Shown here piece after piece: positions 8,540 through 15,804 of a DNA stretch of 64,000 nt. The first letter of the stretch is position 1; every line of letters starts with the position of its first letter. The stretch covers positions 1,894,501-1,958,500 of the forward strand of contig NZ_CP016808.1 in NCBI RefSeq assembly GCF_002741035.1, given 5' to 3'. This stretch comes from Paenibacillus sp. BIHB 4019. Its GTDB lineage: Bacteria; Bacillota; Bacilli; Paenibacillales; Paenibacillaceae. The position numbers and the translations under genes were made by a program. Under the pieces are notes generated by a model. It did no database searches. It saw only the letters and a list, made by a program, of their open reading frames with translations, and was not told the origin of the DNA.

Positions 8540-9331
8540 ATGGCCTTGTTTCAATGTGATTTTTACTCGGAAAAGCTGGGCTTCTCGACCGGCATGTCGG
8601 TTATTTTGCCGCAGCCGTCATTAGCTGAACTTTCTTCCCGCAAGGAAGGAACGGATTGCAAATATCCGGTGCTGTATTTGCTGCACGGGCTGTCCGACGA
8701 CCATACCGCCTGGACGCGTTATACGTCAATTGAACGTTATGCTTCCAGCAAAGGAATCGCTGTCGTCATGCCTGGCGTGCATCGCAGCTTTTATGCAGAC
8801 ATGGAGCAGGGAGGCCGCTACTGGAGCTTTGTCAGCGAGGAGCTGCCGCGTGTGGCCCGCTCCTTCTTCCCGCTATCAGCTCGCAGAGAAGACAATTTTG
8901 TCGCCGGCCTCTCGATGGGCGGCTATGGCGCGTTCAAGCTGGGACTGCATCATCCTGAGCGCTTTGCAGCTGCAGCGAGCCTTTCTGGCGCGCTTGATGT
9001 TGTCAGCCGGCTCCAGCATCCCGACTTCTCTTATACGGATGAAGGCGAGTTTGGACGGTTGTACGGCAGCATAGAGAAGCTGGAGGCTGGGCCAAGCAAT
9101 TTGTTTAACCTTTTAGCCTCTGCAGCTGAACTTGCCCCTGAGCAGCAGCCGAAGTTTTATCAATGCTGCGGGACAGAAGATTTTCTATATGAAGATAATC
9201 TTCGCTTCAAGGCAGCAATGGAGGAGTATGGGCTGACTCTCACCTATGACGAGGAGCCGGGCATGCATGAGTGGGGCTACTGGGATCGCAATATCCAGCG
9301 CGTCCTCGATTGGCTGCCGCTTTCCCGCTAG
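8540..9331 (+). CDS. Esterase of the esterase D / tributyrin esterase family
   Basis: A 263-residue alpha/beta-hydrolase. [14 protein letters not shown] near residue 48 forms the oxyanion region. The nucleophile serine is in [13 protein letters not shown] near residue 121, a GxSxG elbow. A late histidine is in MHEWGYWD. There is no signal peptide, so it is probably cytosolic. It follows the permeases by 62 bp with a strong ACAAGGAGGT site and may remove acyl groups from imported sugars; the substrate is not shown by the sequence. A strong terminator follows at once, making it the last gene of the transporter operon. Confidence 0.85.
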   Translation: MALFQCDFYSEKLGFSTGMSVILPQPSLAELSSRKEGTDCKYPVLYLLHGLSDDHTAWTRYTSIERYASSKGIAVVMPGVHRSFYADMEQGGRYWSFVSEELPRVARSFFPLSARREDNFVAGLSMGGYGAFKLGLHHPERFAAAASLSGALDVVSRLQHPDFSYTDEGEFGRLYGSIEKLEAGPSNLFNLLASAAELAPEQQPKFYQCCGTEDFLYEDNLRFKAAMEEYGLTLTYDEEPGMHEWGYWDRNIQRVLDWLPLSR

Positions 9332-9390
9332 AACCATAAAACGCTTGCTCCGGTTGTTATCTGGAGCAAGCGTTTTATGGTTCTTTTTTT
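9332..9390 (+). terminator. Rho-independent terminator of the transporter/esterase operon
   Basis: A 20-bp perfect stem (AACCATAAAACGCTTGCTCC at 9332-9351 against 9363-9382) with an 11-nt loop, followed by C and seven T. Confidence 0.95.
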
Positions 9391-9407
9391 ATATAATCGA
9401 TGAGTTC

Positions 9408-10040
9408 TTAAAAACCGCGCTGCTCGATTTTGATAGACTTTGGCAATACCAGCGTCATTTGAGCATTATACATATTCGACTGAATCGGTCCGTTATGCCG
9501 ATCAAATTCGCCGACCATCACATACATGACCGACCCCACTACGCTTGTGCTAACGAGCTGCTCCGAAGTGTCGATCGGCTCTGCAGCCCAGTACTGCACC
9601 TGCCCCAGCAATTGCACCTTTCCGCCGTCTACTTGATCTACACTTACCGGACGGAGCGCTTGCACGACGATTTTATCGACCTTGTCCGGCACGGAAATAG
9701 GCGCCGTCTCGATCAGTGCCGTCCGTTCCATTTGGCGCATCGCCCCGCGGAACTCGTCCAAAATCCCTGTTGAAATCAGGCCCGCCATCGCAAGGCTGAA
9801 GCTTCCGATCATCCCTACAATAAACAGGCTGATCCAATCATAACGAAGCGTCGTCCGTTCGCTGCCCGCAAACCAAATGTACAATAAAATTTCTGCTCCG
9901 AGCAAAATAAAAACAAGCGGTGCCACCCACAGCAGCATATTGTATGCCCCTGTGCCGCTCCAGATGGAAACCGCCACAGCGATTCCCATCAATAATAAGG
10001 CAACGCCCATCGAAAGCGTGCCTACACGCCACTGCTTCAT
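9408..10040 (-). CDS. Membrane protein of the sigma-factor operon, function unknown
   Basis: A 210-residue protein with about three hydrophobic segments in its first 110 residues and a soluble C-terminal part, predicted beta-rich, likely on the outer face. No family is recognised. ATG at 10040 is chosen over a start 39 bp upstream because it overlaps the stop of the preceding gene (ATGA) and follows AAGGGG. It is the last gene of the four-gene sigma/anti-sigma operon and may belong to an envelope-stress function with the protein encoded just before it. Confidence 0.7.
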   Translation of the reverse strand: MKQWRVGTLSMGVALLLMGIAVAVSIWSGTGAYNMLLWVAPLVFILLGAEILLYIWFAGSERTTLRYDWISLFIVGMIGSFSLAMAGLISTGILDEFRGAMRQMERTALIETAPISVPDKVDKIVVQALRPVSVDQVDGGKVQLLGQVQYWAAEPIDTSEQLVSTSVVGSVMYVMVGEFDRHNGPIQSNMYNAQMTLVLPKSIKIEQRGF

Positions 10041-11239
10041 TCGCTTTTCCCCTTCCGCAGCGATTCCGTTGGTGTCCAATCTTTAGGGGGAAGCCCCTTA
10101 TTTCGTTGGAATCCTCTGCCAAATGCCATGCGCAGCCCCGCGGCGATCATGACAAAAGCGACAAGGGCGGTTGGCAAATTATATTTTATATTTTGATACT
10201 GGGCATACCATCTTGGAAAATAATTCGCCGCGTAATCGGCCAAAACACGATCACCCATAAAATACAGCCCGATCAGCAGCAGACCGATGCCGATCCAGCG
10301 CTGATAAGGTGCAAACTGCGTAATAATCGCTTGATCCTTTAAGCCTTCCTTCGGTTCAGTCGAAAGCTGCCGCATGACATCGAAGAAAGCGAAAAACCAG
10401 AATAGCGGCATCAGGAATAGAAACATCGACAGCCGCAGCGCATCCATTAAATAGACGGAGGCGAGAAAGCCTGCCATAATTTGCAGGCCGCGTGTTTGAA
10501 GCCCGAGGTATAGATGCCCTGCACCGGGAAAGAGCGACAGCGTTGCAGCGAGCGCTTTATTTTTGCGCCCCTTGTTCATGTACTCCTCCATCTCTTCGAA
10601 AAACGGCCGATCCTCCAAGGGCTCGCCCCGTTTTTTGCGATGCAGCTGCTGTGAAGCATCAAAAATGCTGTAAATCCAGATAACGGGCACGCCTAGCAGA
10701 AAAATAAGAAACTCTCCTGTTCCCGTTACCATCGATATAAAAATAACAACGGCGAATAAGCCGATGGATGCAACGAGAAAGGCAATACCCCGCTGCATCA
10801 GCCCAAGCGCCATATGGCCCAAACCGGGAACGATGGAGAGCAGCAGCGTATTCGTACGCTCCTTCTGCTCGCTGTAGGTTAAGATATCTGCTTGTGTGCG
10901 CATCGCTCCCGGCGGCATGTTGCTGTACATCTGATCTGGTCTTGGAGGTGCGCCCACACCATAGGCGGACTCATCTGGATGCGGCTGCCGCCTGCCAATG
11001 AGCGTTACAATCATATCGAGCATATTGATGCCCCAGAAAAGAAACGACAGCAAGCATAGAACAAAAGCTGTATCGTCATTAATAGAGCTCGCCATAGCAA
11101 TCAATACAAGCAGACCTAGCGGTCCGAACCCTCCCGCCGCATATAACACGAATCGTATTGGACGCCCCAGATAGGCATGGCCGAAGCCGGGAAGCATGGA
11201 CAGCAGCAGCGCAACAAGGGGCTTTTTCTCCCTATTCAT
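10037..11239 (-). CDS. Multi-pass membrane protein with three internal PGxGH/YLG repeats
   Basis: A 400-residue membrane protein. The same unit occurs three times: LLSMLPGFGHAYLGRPIR near residue 12, LLSIVPGLGHMALGLMQRG near residue 133 and TLSLFPGAGHLYLGLQTRG near residue 233. Each unit is followed by hydrophobic stretches and a charged FD.x(Q/R)QL-like end. The motif is reminiscent of small TM2-type domains, but that is only a resemblance. It sits between the anti-sigma gene and a further membrane gene, which it overlaps by 4 nt. Its role is unknown; a link to envelope sensing is inferred from the operon. Confidence 0.72.
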   Translation of the reverse strand: MNREKKPLVALLLSMLPGFGHAYLGRPIRFVLYAAGGFGPLGLLVLIAMASSINDDTAFVLCLLSFLFWGINMLDMIVTLIGRRQPHPDESAYGVGAPPRPDQMYSNMPPGAMRTQADILTYSEQKERTNTLLLSIVPGLGHMALGLMQRGIAFLVASIGLFAVVIFISMVTGTGEFLIFLLGVPVIWIYSIFDASQQLHRKKRGEPLEDRPFFEEMEEYMNKGRKNKALAATLSLFPGAGHLYLGLQTRGLQIMAGFLASVYLMDALRLSMFLFLMPLFWFFAFFDVMRQLSTEPKEGLKDQAIITQFAPYQRWIGIGLLLIGLYFMGDRVLADYAANYFPRWYAQYQNIKYNLPTALVAFVMIAAGLRMAFGRGFQRNKGLPPKDWTPTESLRKGKSE

Positions 11240-11264
11240 TCCTTGATCTCTCCTTCATCATTCG

Positions 11265-12014
11265 TTATTTAAACCGTTTGGAGGCGATGCCGTCCAGCCA
11301 GAGGGAAGTGCGGTTCATCATTTGCTGCGACCAGGAGGACTCGCGCTGCTCTTTGTCTCGGATGAGCTGCTCCTCTTTATGCTGCAGCCTGCTATGGTCT
11401 ATTTTTTCAAGCTCCTGCGAAATGTTGTTCAGTACGCCTGTACCGAGCAGCAGCAGGGTAATGACCGCCGCGGCGGTATAGTGGGTTGCCGGATGCTGGA
11501 GCCAGGATCTGCGGCGGTATGATTTCTCTTGAAGGAACGGACCTGGCACGGACAGCTGCTCCTGTATTTCAGATTCCGACGCTCCGAACAGCTGCTTGCT
11601 GAGCTTGCGGCCCATCTGCTCAAAATCCGGAAGCTCAATCGCCTGATTTAACGGACTGGCTTCTGGAACGGCTCCTGCTATATGAGCCACAGACATAGGG
11701 GTGCTCCCCGCCATATCCGCCTCCAACACGAGCATAAATTGCTCTAAGCATTCGTCGCATTCTGCAAGCTGCCGCTCGATCTGCTCGCGTTCAGGCTCTG
11801 AAAGCACATTCGCCACGTACTGCTCCAGAAGGGAGGCCTCCACATGATTCAAATGATGCACATGTTTGGATGCTGAGGATGCTTCATCCGTCATTGGCAT
11901 TTTCAGCTGTTCTATGGGCTGTTCTATGGGTTGTTCTACGGGCTGTTCAACCTGCTTGCCCTGCTGTTGCGTCCTTGAACTCTCGCCAACCTTGTATTCC
12001 TCATGATGACTCAT
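11265..12014 (-). CDS. Anti-sigma factor with zinc-finger (ZAS) domain and one membrane segment
   Basis: A 249-residue protein. After a low-complexity stretch with repeated EQP units comes the ZAS-type pattern HHLNHVEASLLEQYV...CDECLEQF near residues 53-92, with His and a CxxC, as in zinc-binding anti-sigma factors. One hydrophobic segment (TAAAVITLLLLGTGVL) lies near residues 178-195, so the N-terminus should face the cytosol and hold the sigma factor at the membrane. Its ATG overlaps the sigma gene stop by 4 nt (ATGA), which implies coupled translation and partner status. Confidence 0.87.
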   Translation of the reverse strand: MSHHEEYKVGESSRTQQQGKQVEQPVEQPIEQPIEQLKMPMTDEASSASKHVHHLNHVEASLLEQYVANVLSEPEREQIERQLAECDECLEQFMLVLEADMAGSTPMSVAHIAGAVPEASPLNQAIELPDFEQMGRKLSKQLFGASESEIQEQLSVPGPFLQEKSYRRRSWLQHPATHYTAAAVITLLLLGTGVLNNISQELEKIDHSRLQHKEEQLIRDKEQRESSWSQQMMNRTSLWLDGIASKRFK

Positions 12015-12568
12015 TCAAAGTCCTCCCTTCTCCAGTGCCGCTTAATCCAGTTTCTAGCCCGGTATAGGCGCGATTCTACACTTTTGCGCTCCAGTCCGGT
12101 TGAGGACGAAATTTCCTCGTATGATTTCTGTTCTATATAAAAGGCATTTACAACTTCACGATAATTGTCCGGGAGCTGCTCGACCTGTTCTCGTATGTAG
12201 CGTTTTTCCTCGCGCTCGATCGCAGCGCGCTCCGCAGGCATCGCAGTTCCTTGCCCATCGGTGCCGGGTCCCAGATTGTCCACATATTCGCTCAGTTCTT
12301 CCGGCTTGCGCGCCTTGCTCCTCTTCCAATCAATCGCACGGTTTACAGCAATGCGGGTCACCCAGGTTTTAAAGCCTTCCAGCCTGCACTCGGGGAGAGA
12401 GCGGTGAATTTGCAGCAGCACTTCCTGGGTAACATCCTCCGCATCATGCGGCGAATGAAGCACAGCATAAACCGTTTTATAAATATGAGCGCCATATTCC
12501 TGCACGAATGACTGGAATTCCGCAGGCCCGCCGTCGCGGAGCGCTATTAACCATGCTTCATCTTGAAT
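12011..12568 (-). CDS. ECF-type RNA polymerase sigma factor, apparent ATT start
   Basis: A sigma-70 family protein with region 2 (HSPHDAEDVTQEVLLQIHRS; WVTRIAVNRAIDWKR) and region 4 (QLPDNYREVVNAFYIEQKSYEEISSSTG...RLYRARNWIKRHW). The usual start codons give only GTG at 12505, which cuts into region 2 and lacks a ribosome-binding site. The frame stays open 21 codons further to ATT at 12568 (then QDEAWLIALRDGG), preceded by GGGGGAG at 6 nt, and restores a normal ECF N-terminus (185 residues). ATT is a rare but known start codon. It heads an operon with its anti-sigma factor and is probably autoregulated, though no clear ECF promoter was found. Confidence 0.85.
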   Translation of the reverse strand: MQDEAWLIALRDGGPAEFQSFVQEYGAHIYKTVYAVLHSPHDAEDVTQEVLLQIHRSLPECRLEGFKTWVTRIAVNRAIDWKRSKARKPEELSEYVDNLGPGTDGQGTAMPAERAAIEREEKRYIREQVEQLPDNYREVVNAFYIEQKSYEEISSSTGLERKSVESRLYRARNWIKRHWRREDFE

Positions 12569-12740
12569 CTCTCTCTCCCCCTTCCCTTTATATTAGACGC
12601 CATAACCATGGCGTTCCCCTGCACCTTATTTCAAAAAAGATTATTGTGCTTCTAATGTATTAAATGATGTAATTTTCGCGAGAAGAAAATACTAGAAGAG
12701 GCTTCACAAAGCACTATTATATGTGAGAAAATGTAGATAC

Positions 12741-13679
12741 ATGTCGAAAATCAGGAAGTTGAGGGATTTACTAGTGGCCTTATCTTTGGAAGAATTACGA
12801 CGTTTTAGAACTTTGACTATTATCGCTCTTTTCTCAGATGATGATCTCCTTGATACTCTGGTCTTAAAGGGTGGAAATGCCTTAGATATTGGATATGGCA
12901 TGAACTCCCGCGCTTCAATTGATTTAGATTTTTCCATGTCTCAGGATTTTGAAAGCATTGGCCTTAACGACTTAGAGGAAGTACGTCAACGCCTCGAACT
13001 CGTACTTTCCAGGAATTTTTTTGATAATGGCTATAAAGTATTCGACGTTAAAATGATATCCAAGCCTAAAATAAGAACTCCAAAAACCCCCTATTTCTGG
13101 GCAGGATATGAAGCCAATTTCAAGGTCATTGAAAATGACAAATTTGAAGCGCATAAGAATGAGCCTATTTGGTTGATGAATAAATCAATTACAGTCAGCG
13201 ATACAAAGAAAAATATAACAATAGATTTTGGAATGCATGAATATCTAGGGGATATTACAATGGCAGAACTTGATGGATATATCGTCCCCATCTATACGCC
13301 AACACTTATTGTTTTAGAAAAAATAAGAGCCGTGTGCCAACAGATGGCCGAATATAATGTTAGTATTGGAAAAGAAGAGAATTTCGGAAAAGCACGACCT
13401 AGAGATTTTTTTGATATCTACACGGTATTAGAAAGTTCATTAATACATATCGACTTTAATCATCCAGATACTATACGCCATTTAAAAGCTTGCTTCCAAG
13501 CTAAAAACGTACCCATTGAACTAATTGCCAAAATTCCAGATACACTTGAGTTTCATAAGCAAGATGAAAACAAACTAAGAGACAGTGTGGTTGGCTCAGA
13601 ATTCAAAGGCTTTGATTTTTACTTCAACTATGTAGTAGATCTTTTATATAAAAACAAATTGCATATACTTGCTGCATAA
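12741..13679 (+). CDS. AbiEii/AbiGii-type nucleotidyltransferase (toxin-like)
   Basis: A 312-residue protein of the AbiEii/AbiGii (DUF1814) family. It has LVLKGGNALDIGYGMNSRAS with SIDLDFS downstream, the nucleotidyltransferase GG and DxD elements near residues 40-70, and the late motif RPRDFFDIY near residue 220. Family members are toxins of type IV AbiE toxin-antitoxin or abortive-infection systems and transfer nucleotides to RNA. A GTG at 12723 could add six residues; neither start has a strong ribosome-binding site. The gene is AT-rich compared with its neighbours. Unusually, the AbiEi-like partner lies downstream on the opposite strand. Confidence 0.82.
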   Translation: MSKIRKLRDLLVALSLEELRRFRTLTIIALFSDDDLLDTLVLKGGNALDIGYGMNSRASIDLDFSMSQDFESIGLNDLEEVRQRLELVLSRNFFDNGYKVFDVKMISKPKIRTPKTPYFWAGYEANFKVIENDKFEAHKNEPIWLMNKSITVSDTKKNITIDFGMHEYLGDITMAELDGYIVPIYTPTLIVLEKIRAVCQQMAEYNVSIGKEENFGKARPRDFFDIYTVLESSLIHIDFNHPDTIRHLKACFQAKNVPIELIAKIPDTLEFHKQDENKLRDSVVGSEFKGFDFYFNYVVDLLYKNKLHILAA

Positions 13680-13680
13680 A

Positions 13681-13715
13681 CTAAGAACCGCTTGAACAAT
13701 TCAAGCGGTTCTTAG
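13681..13715. terminator. Bidirectional hairpin between the convergent AbiE-type genes
   Basis: A perfect 16-bp stem (CTAAGAACCGCTTGAA and its complement) with a 3-nt loop lies directly between the two convergent stop codons. It can serve both strands; T runs are weak. Confidence 0.8.
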
Positions 13716-13720
13716 AGTAA

Positions 13721-14605
13721 TTAAGATAAATTTCGAGGGTAATATAGCTTCCAACGACTAGAATATGCTTTTTCAATAATATTGTAGGTTAAATAAAAAT
13801 CATGTTCCATTGGTATATTTGACATTAATTTAAGCGCAGTATCATTGTACCCTGCTAACTCTAGGTAAAATCCAATTGGCTGATGGTATGGGTAAATATA
13901 TTTTAATTTCTGAATATACATCCGCATTTTATTTATAGAAATTAAGCCCTTAGCGCGCCTATAAATGTTCAATACTTCATTAACGCCACCGGAATAATCT
14001 GGTCGTACTGCAATGTCAATCAAAGTTCTCTCCAAATCCGTAACTTTAAACCCATTTTTATCTATAATTCCCAATTGATTTGTATAGCGGCCATTCAAGA
14101 CATATATACGACGACTCTCAAAATCAAAAAAATTATTTGTTTGTCGCATAGGCTTTAAAAATGCCTGATCTATATTCTGCTGTAATAACACCCCGGAAGG
14201 CGCCCCTTTTTTTTCAGATTGTTCCCTGTTTACATAAATAGATTTTACAATTTCATTAGTCAAATCATGTAAAGTAACTGCGGAATAATGGCTTAAATAC
14301 AGATTGGAAAATAAAGAAACAGCAAACTCAGTGTGATCCAGTTGGCTGTTAGTTAATACATATCTAATTATTTCTCTACCACCTAAAATAATTACGACTT
14401 GGCGCAAGATTTTTCTTCGCTCAACAAGAAACTCTATAAATTCTTCGGTTGTTGTTGAAGCAGGTAATTTCCATTTATATTGATTGGAAAAAAGAACAAA
14501 ATTTATATCAGAAATGCTGAAAATATTTTTTTTCAATTCTTGAAGTACAAATTCAATTTCTGACTTGTAGAGATCCATAATCTGATACCGATTAGGGCGT
14601 GGCAT
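13721..14605 (-). CDS. AbiEi-like antitoxin / transcriptional regulator
   Basis: A 294-residue protein with features of the AbiEi family: an N-terminal region that could be a winged helix, LSHYSAVTLHDLTNEI near residue 105, KVTDLERTLIDIAVRPDYSGG near residue 200, and a C-terminal QPIGFYLELAGY. AbiEi proteins neutralise AbiEii and repress their own promoter through inverted repeats. ATG at 14605 follows GAGGT; an ATG 12 bp upstream lacks a site. Its promoter region holds two palindromes sharing a core. It is convergent to the AbiEii-like gene rather than in one operon with it, which is not the usual order. It is AT-rich, which suggests acquisition. Confidence 0.78.
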   Translation of the reverse strand: MPRPNRYQIMDLYKSEIEFVLQELKKNIFSISDINFVLFSNQYKWKLPASTTTEEFIEFLVERRKILRQVVIILGGREIIRYVLTNSQLDHTEFAVSLFSNLYLSHYSAVTLHDLTNEIVKSIYVNREQSEKKGAPSGVLLQQNIDQAFLKPMRQTNNFFDFESRRIYVLNGRYTNQLGIIDKNGFKVTDLERTLIDIAVRPDYSGGVNEVLNIYRRAKGLISINKMRMYIQKLKYIYPYHQPIGFYLELAGYNDTALKLMSNIPMEHDFYLTYNIIEKAYSSRWKLYYPRNLS

Positions 14606-14634
14606 ATCAGACCTCATTCCATAACTTATTAAAT

Positions 14635-14660
14635 ATCATCTAGTGTATACACTAGATGAT
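14635..14660. promoter_or_regulatory. Perfect 26-bp palindrome at the -10 of AbiEi-like promoter 1
   Basis: A perfect palindrome with core CTAGTGTATACACTAG. It starts within the -10 hexamer of promoter 1 and covers the expected transcription start. It shares the core GTGTATACAC with the palindrome at 14719-14746. Autorepression is inferred from the known behaviour of AbiEi proteins. Confidence 0.85.
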
Positions 14661-14684
14661 ACCACAATCACAGGAATAAGTCAA
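14656..14684 (-). promoter_or_regulatory. Promoter 1 of the AbiEi-like gene
   Basis: On the minus strand TTGACT (14684-14679), 17 bp, TATCAT (14661-14656). The start codon lies about 50 nt downstream of the -10. Confidence 0.72.
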
Positions 14685-14718
14685 CATCTGCAAGCTAATT
14701 AAATGCGTATGATGATTA

Positions 14719-14746
14719 TATAATCAGGTGTATACACCTGATTATA
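14719..14746. promoter_or_regulatory. Perfect 28-bp palindrome at the -10 of AbiEi-like promoter 2
   Basis: A perfect palindrome with core CAGGTGTATACACCTG, its first six bases on the minus strand being TATAAT, the -10 of promoter 2. Its centre is 85 bp from that of the first palindrome. Confidence 0.85.
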
Positions 14747-14769
14747 AACATAAAAATTAAATTAGTCAA
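14741..14769 (-). promoter_or_regulatory. Promoter 2 upstream of the AbiEi-like gene
   Basis: On the minus strand TTGACT (14769-14764), 17 bp, TATAAT (14746-14741). The -35 and spacer length match promoter 1 exactly, and the palindrome has the same register, so the two look like duplicated promoter/operator units. Confidence 0.7.
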
Positions 14770-14948
14770 GATAATTTCCATAGGTTATACCTCCTTGGTA
14801 ACTTGACACACAGCTTCAATAACAATCAGAAAGAAGCTTTTATAACATTCCATACTTTCCTTGCGCAATATTGGTTAAAAGACGTGCAATCTCGTAAGTC
14901 ACCATCCTTATTAATATAAAATGTCTTGTATTTACGCACAACTATAAC

Positions 14949-14976
14949 AAAAAAGGCGTTCAAGTTACGAACGCCT
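14949..14976 (-). terminator. Rho-independent terminator downstream of ywhD
   Basis: On the minus strand AGGCGTTC, a 7-nt loop, GAACGCCT and a T run (14976 down to 14949). It ends transcription of ywhD before the AbiE-type region. Confidence 0.85.
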
Positions 14977-15038
14977 CTATCCTGTACAATTATCATATTA
15001 ATAAATCGTAATTTCCATCTAAACAAGCGGATGTATCC

Positions 15039-15551
15039 TTATGCCTCCAAAGCCTGCTTCAGCTCATCAGAGGAATTGGTCCACCATTCTTCATTATGCT
15101 CGATTAACAGCTTGCGGAACGCAGCCTTTTCTTCCGCACCCAGCTCGCCCAAGTTGTAGCGGCGCTTAATCGCATGATCAAGCTTGTTGACATGGTCAGC
15201 GAGAATTTTCCAGCCGCGGCGTGCTTCCGTGTCAATCCACATTTCGCAAGCGGTTGCGCCAGCGTAGTTCGTGCCGTTCTCTCCGCGTTCTACCGCAACC
15301 CATACAATCCAGCATTGGCGGCCATTAGGCGTATCCTCTTTATTAGGAGAAAACTTGATGCCGCGCTCTACCTTGCTCTTGGCATGCATCGCGCCGTCGT
15401 CGATATAAGCGACGCCCGCATCAATAATAACGCAGGATACTTGGCTTAGGTCGATGGTGCCTGCACCAAAGCCTTTATGCTGTTTGTTGCTCACGACGTT
15501 AAGCGCGAGTGATTTCTTTTCTTTTTTCTCCGGTTGTCCTTGCTGTTCCAT
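15039..15551 (-). CDS. ywhD: YwhD family protein
   Basis: About 170 residues, closely resembling Bacillus YwhD: GFGAGTIDLSQVSCVIID, DDGAMHAKSKVERGIKFSP and a tryptophan-rich centre. The family is conserved in Bacilli and has no settled function. Two starts are possible: GTG at 15563, very close to GAGAGG, or ATG at 15551 with longer spacing; the ATG is given here. It is transcribed alone and has its own terminator. Confidence 0.88.
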   Translation of the reverse strand: MEQQGQPEKKEKKSLALNVVSNKQHKGFGAGTIDLSQVSCVIIDAGVAYIDDGAMHAKSKVERGIKFSPNKEDTPNGRQCWIVWVAVERGENGTNYAGATACEMWIDTEARRGWKILADHVNKLDHAIKRRYNLGELGAEEKAAFRKLLIEHNEEWWTNSSDELKQALEA

Positions 15552-15804
15552 CCGTTCGTACACGTCCTCTCGTCACATTTCATCTATTGTACTGCCGCAG
15601 CAGCTTGCAGCCAATCTCTCCTTTCCATTTTGAACGTTTTTCCCCAATAACACAAGCGCACACGGCACAAATTCCTGCCGAATCCGCCAGCGGCTGCCGC
15701 TTTGCAAGCCCTCAACAGCATCGCTGCAAAAATCCGCAAGACTATTCCGGTACAAGCCGACATATACATGCTGTAGATGCTTGTCAACGGGAGGGAAACG
15801 TTCA

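Noticed and set aside
14716-14781. A 21-codon minus-strand frame with a perfect AAGGAGG site upstream of the AbiEi-like gene
   Set aside because: Its start and ribosome-binding site lie upstream of promoter 2 and its codons run through the promoter and palindrome, so it is probably chance.
14826-15026. A 66-residue minus-strand frame after ywhD
   Set aside because: It runs through the ywhD terminator hairpin, has no ribosome-binding site and odd composition.
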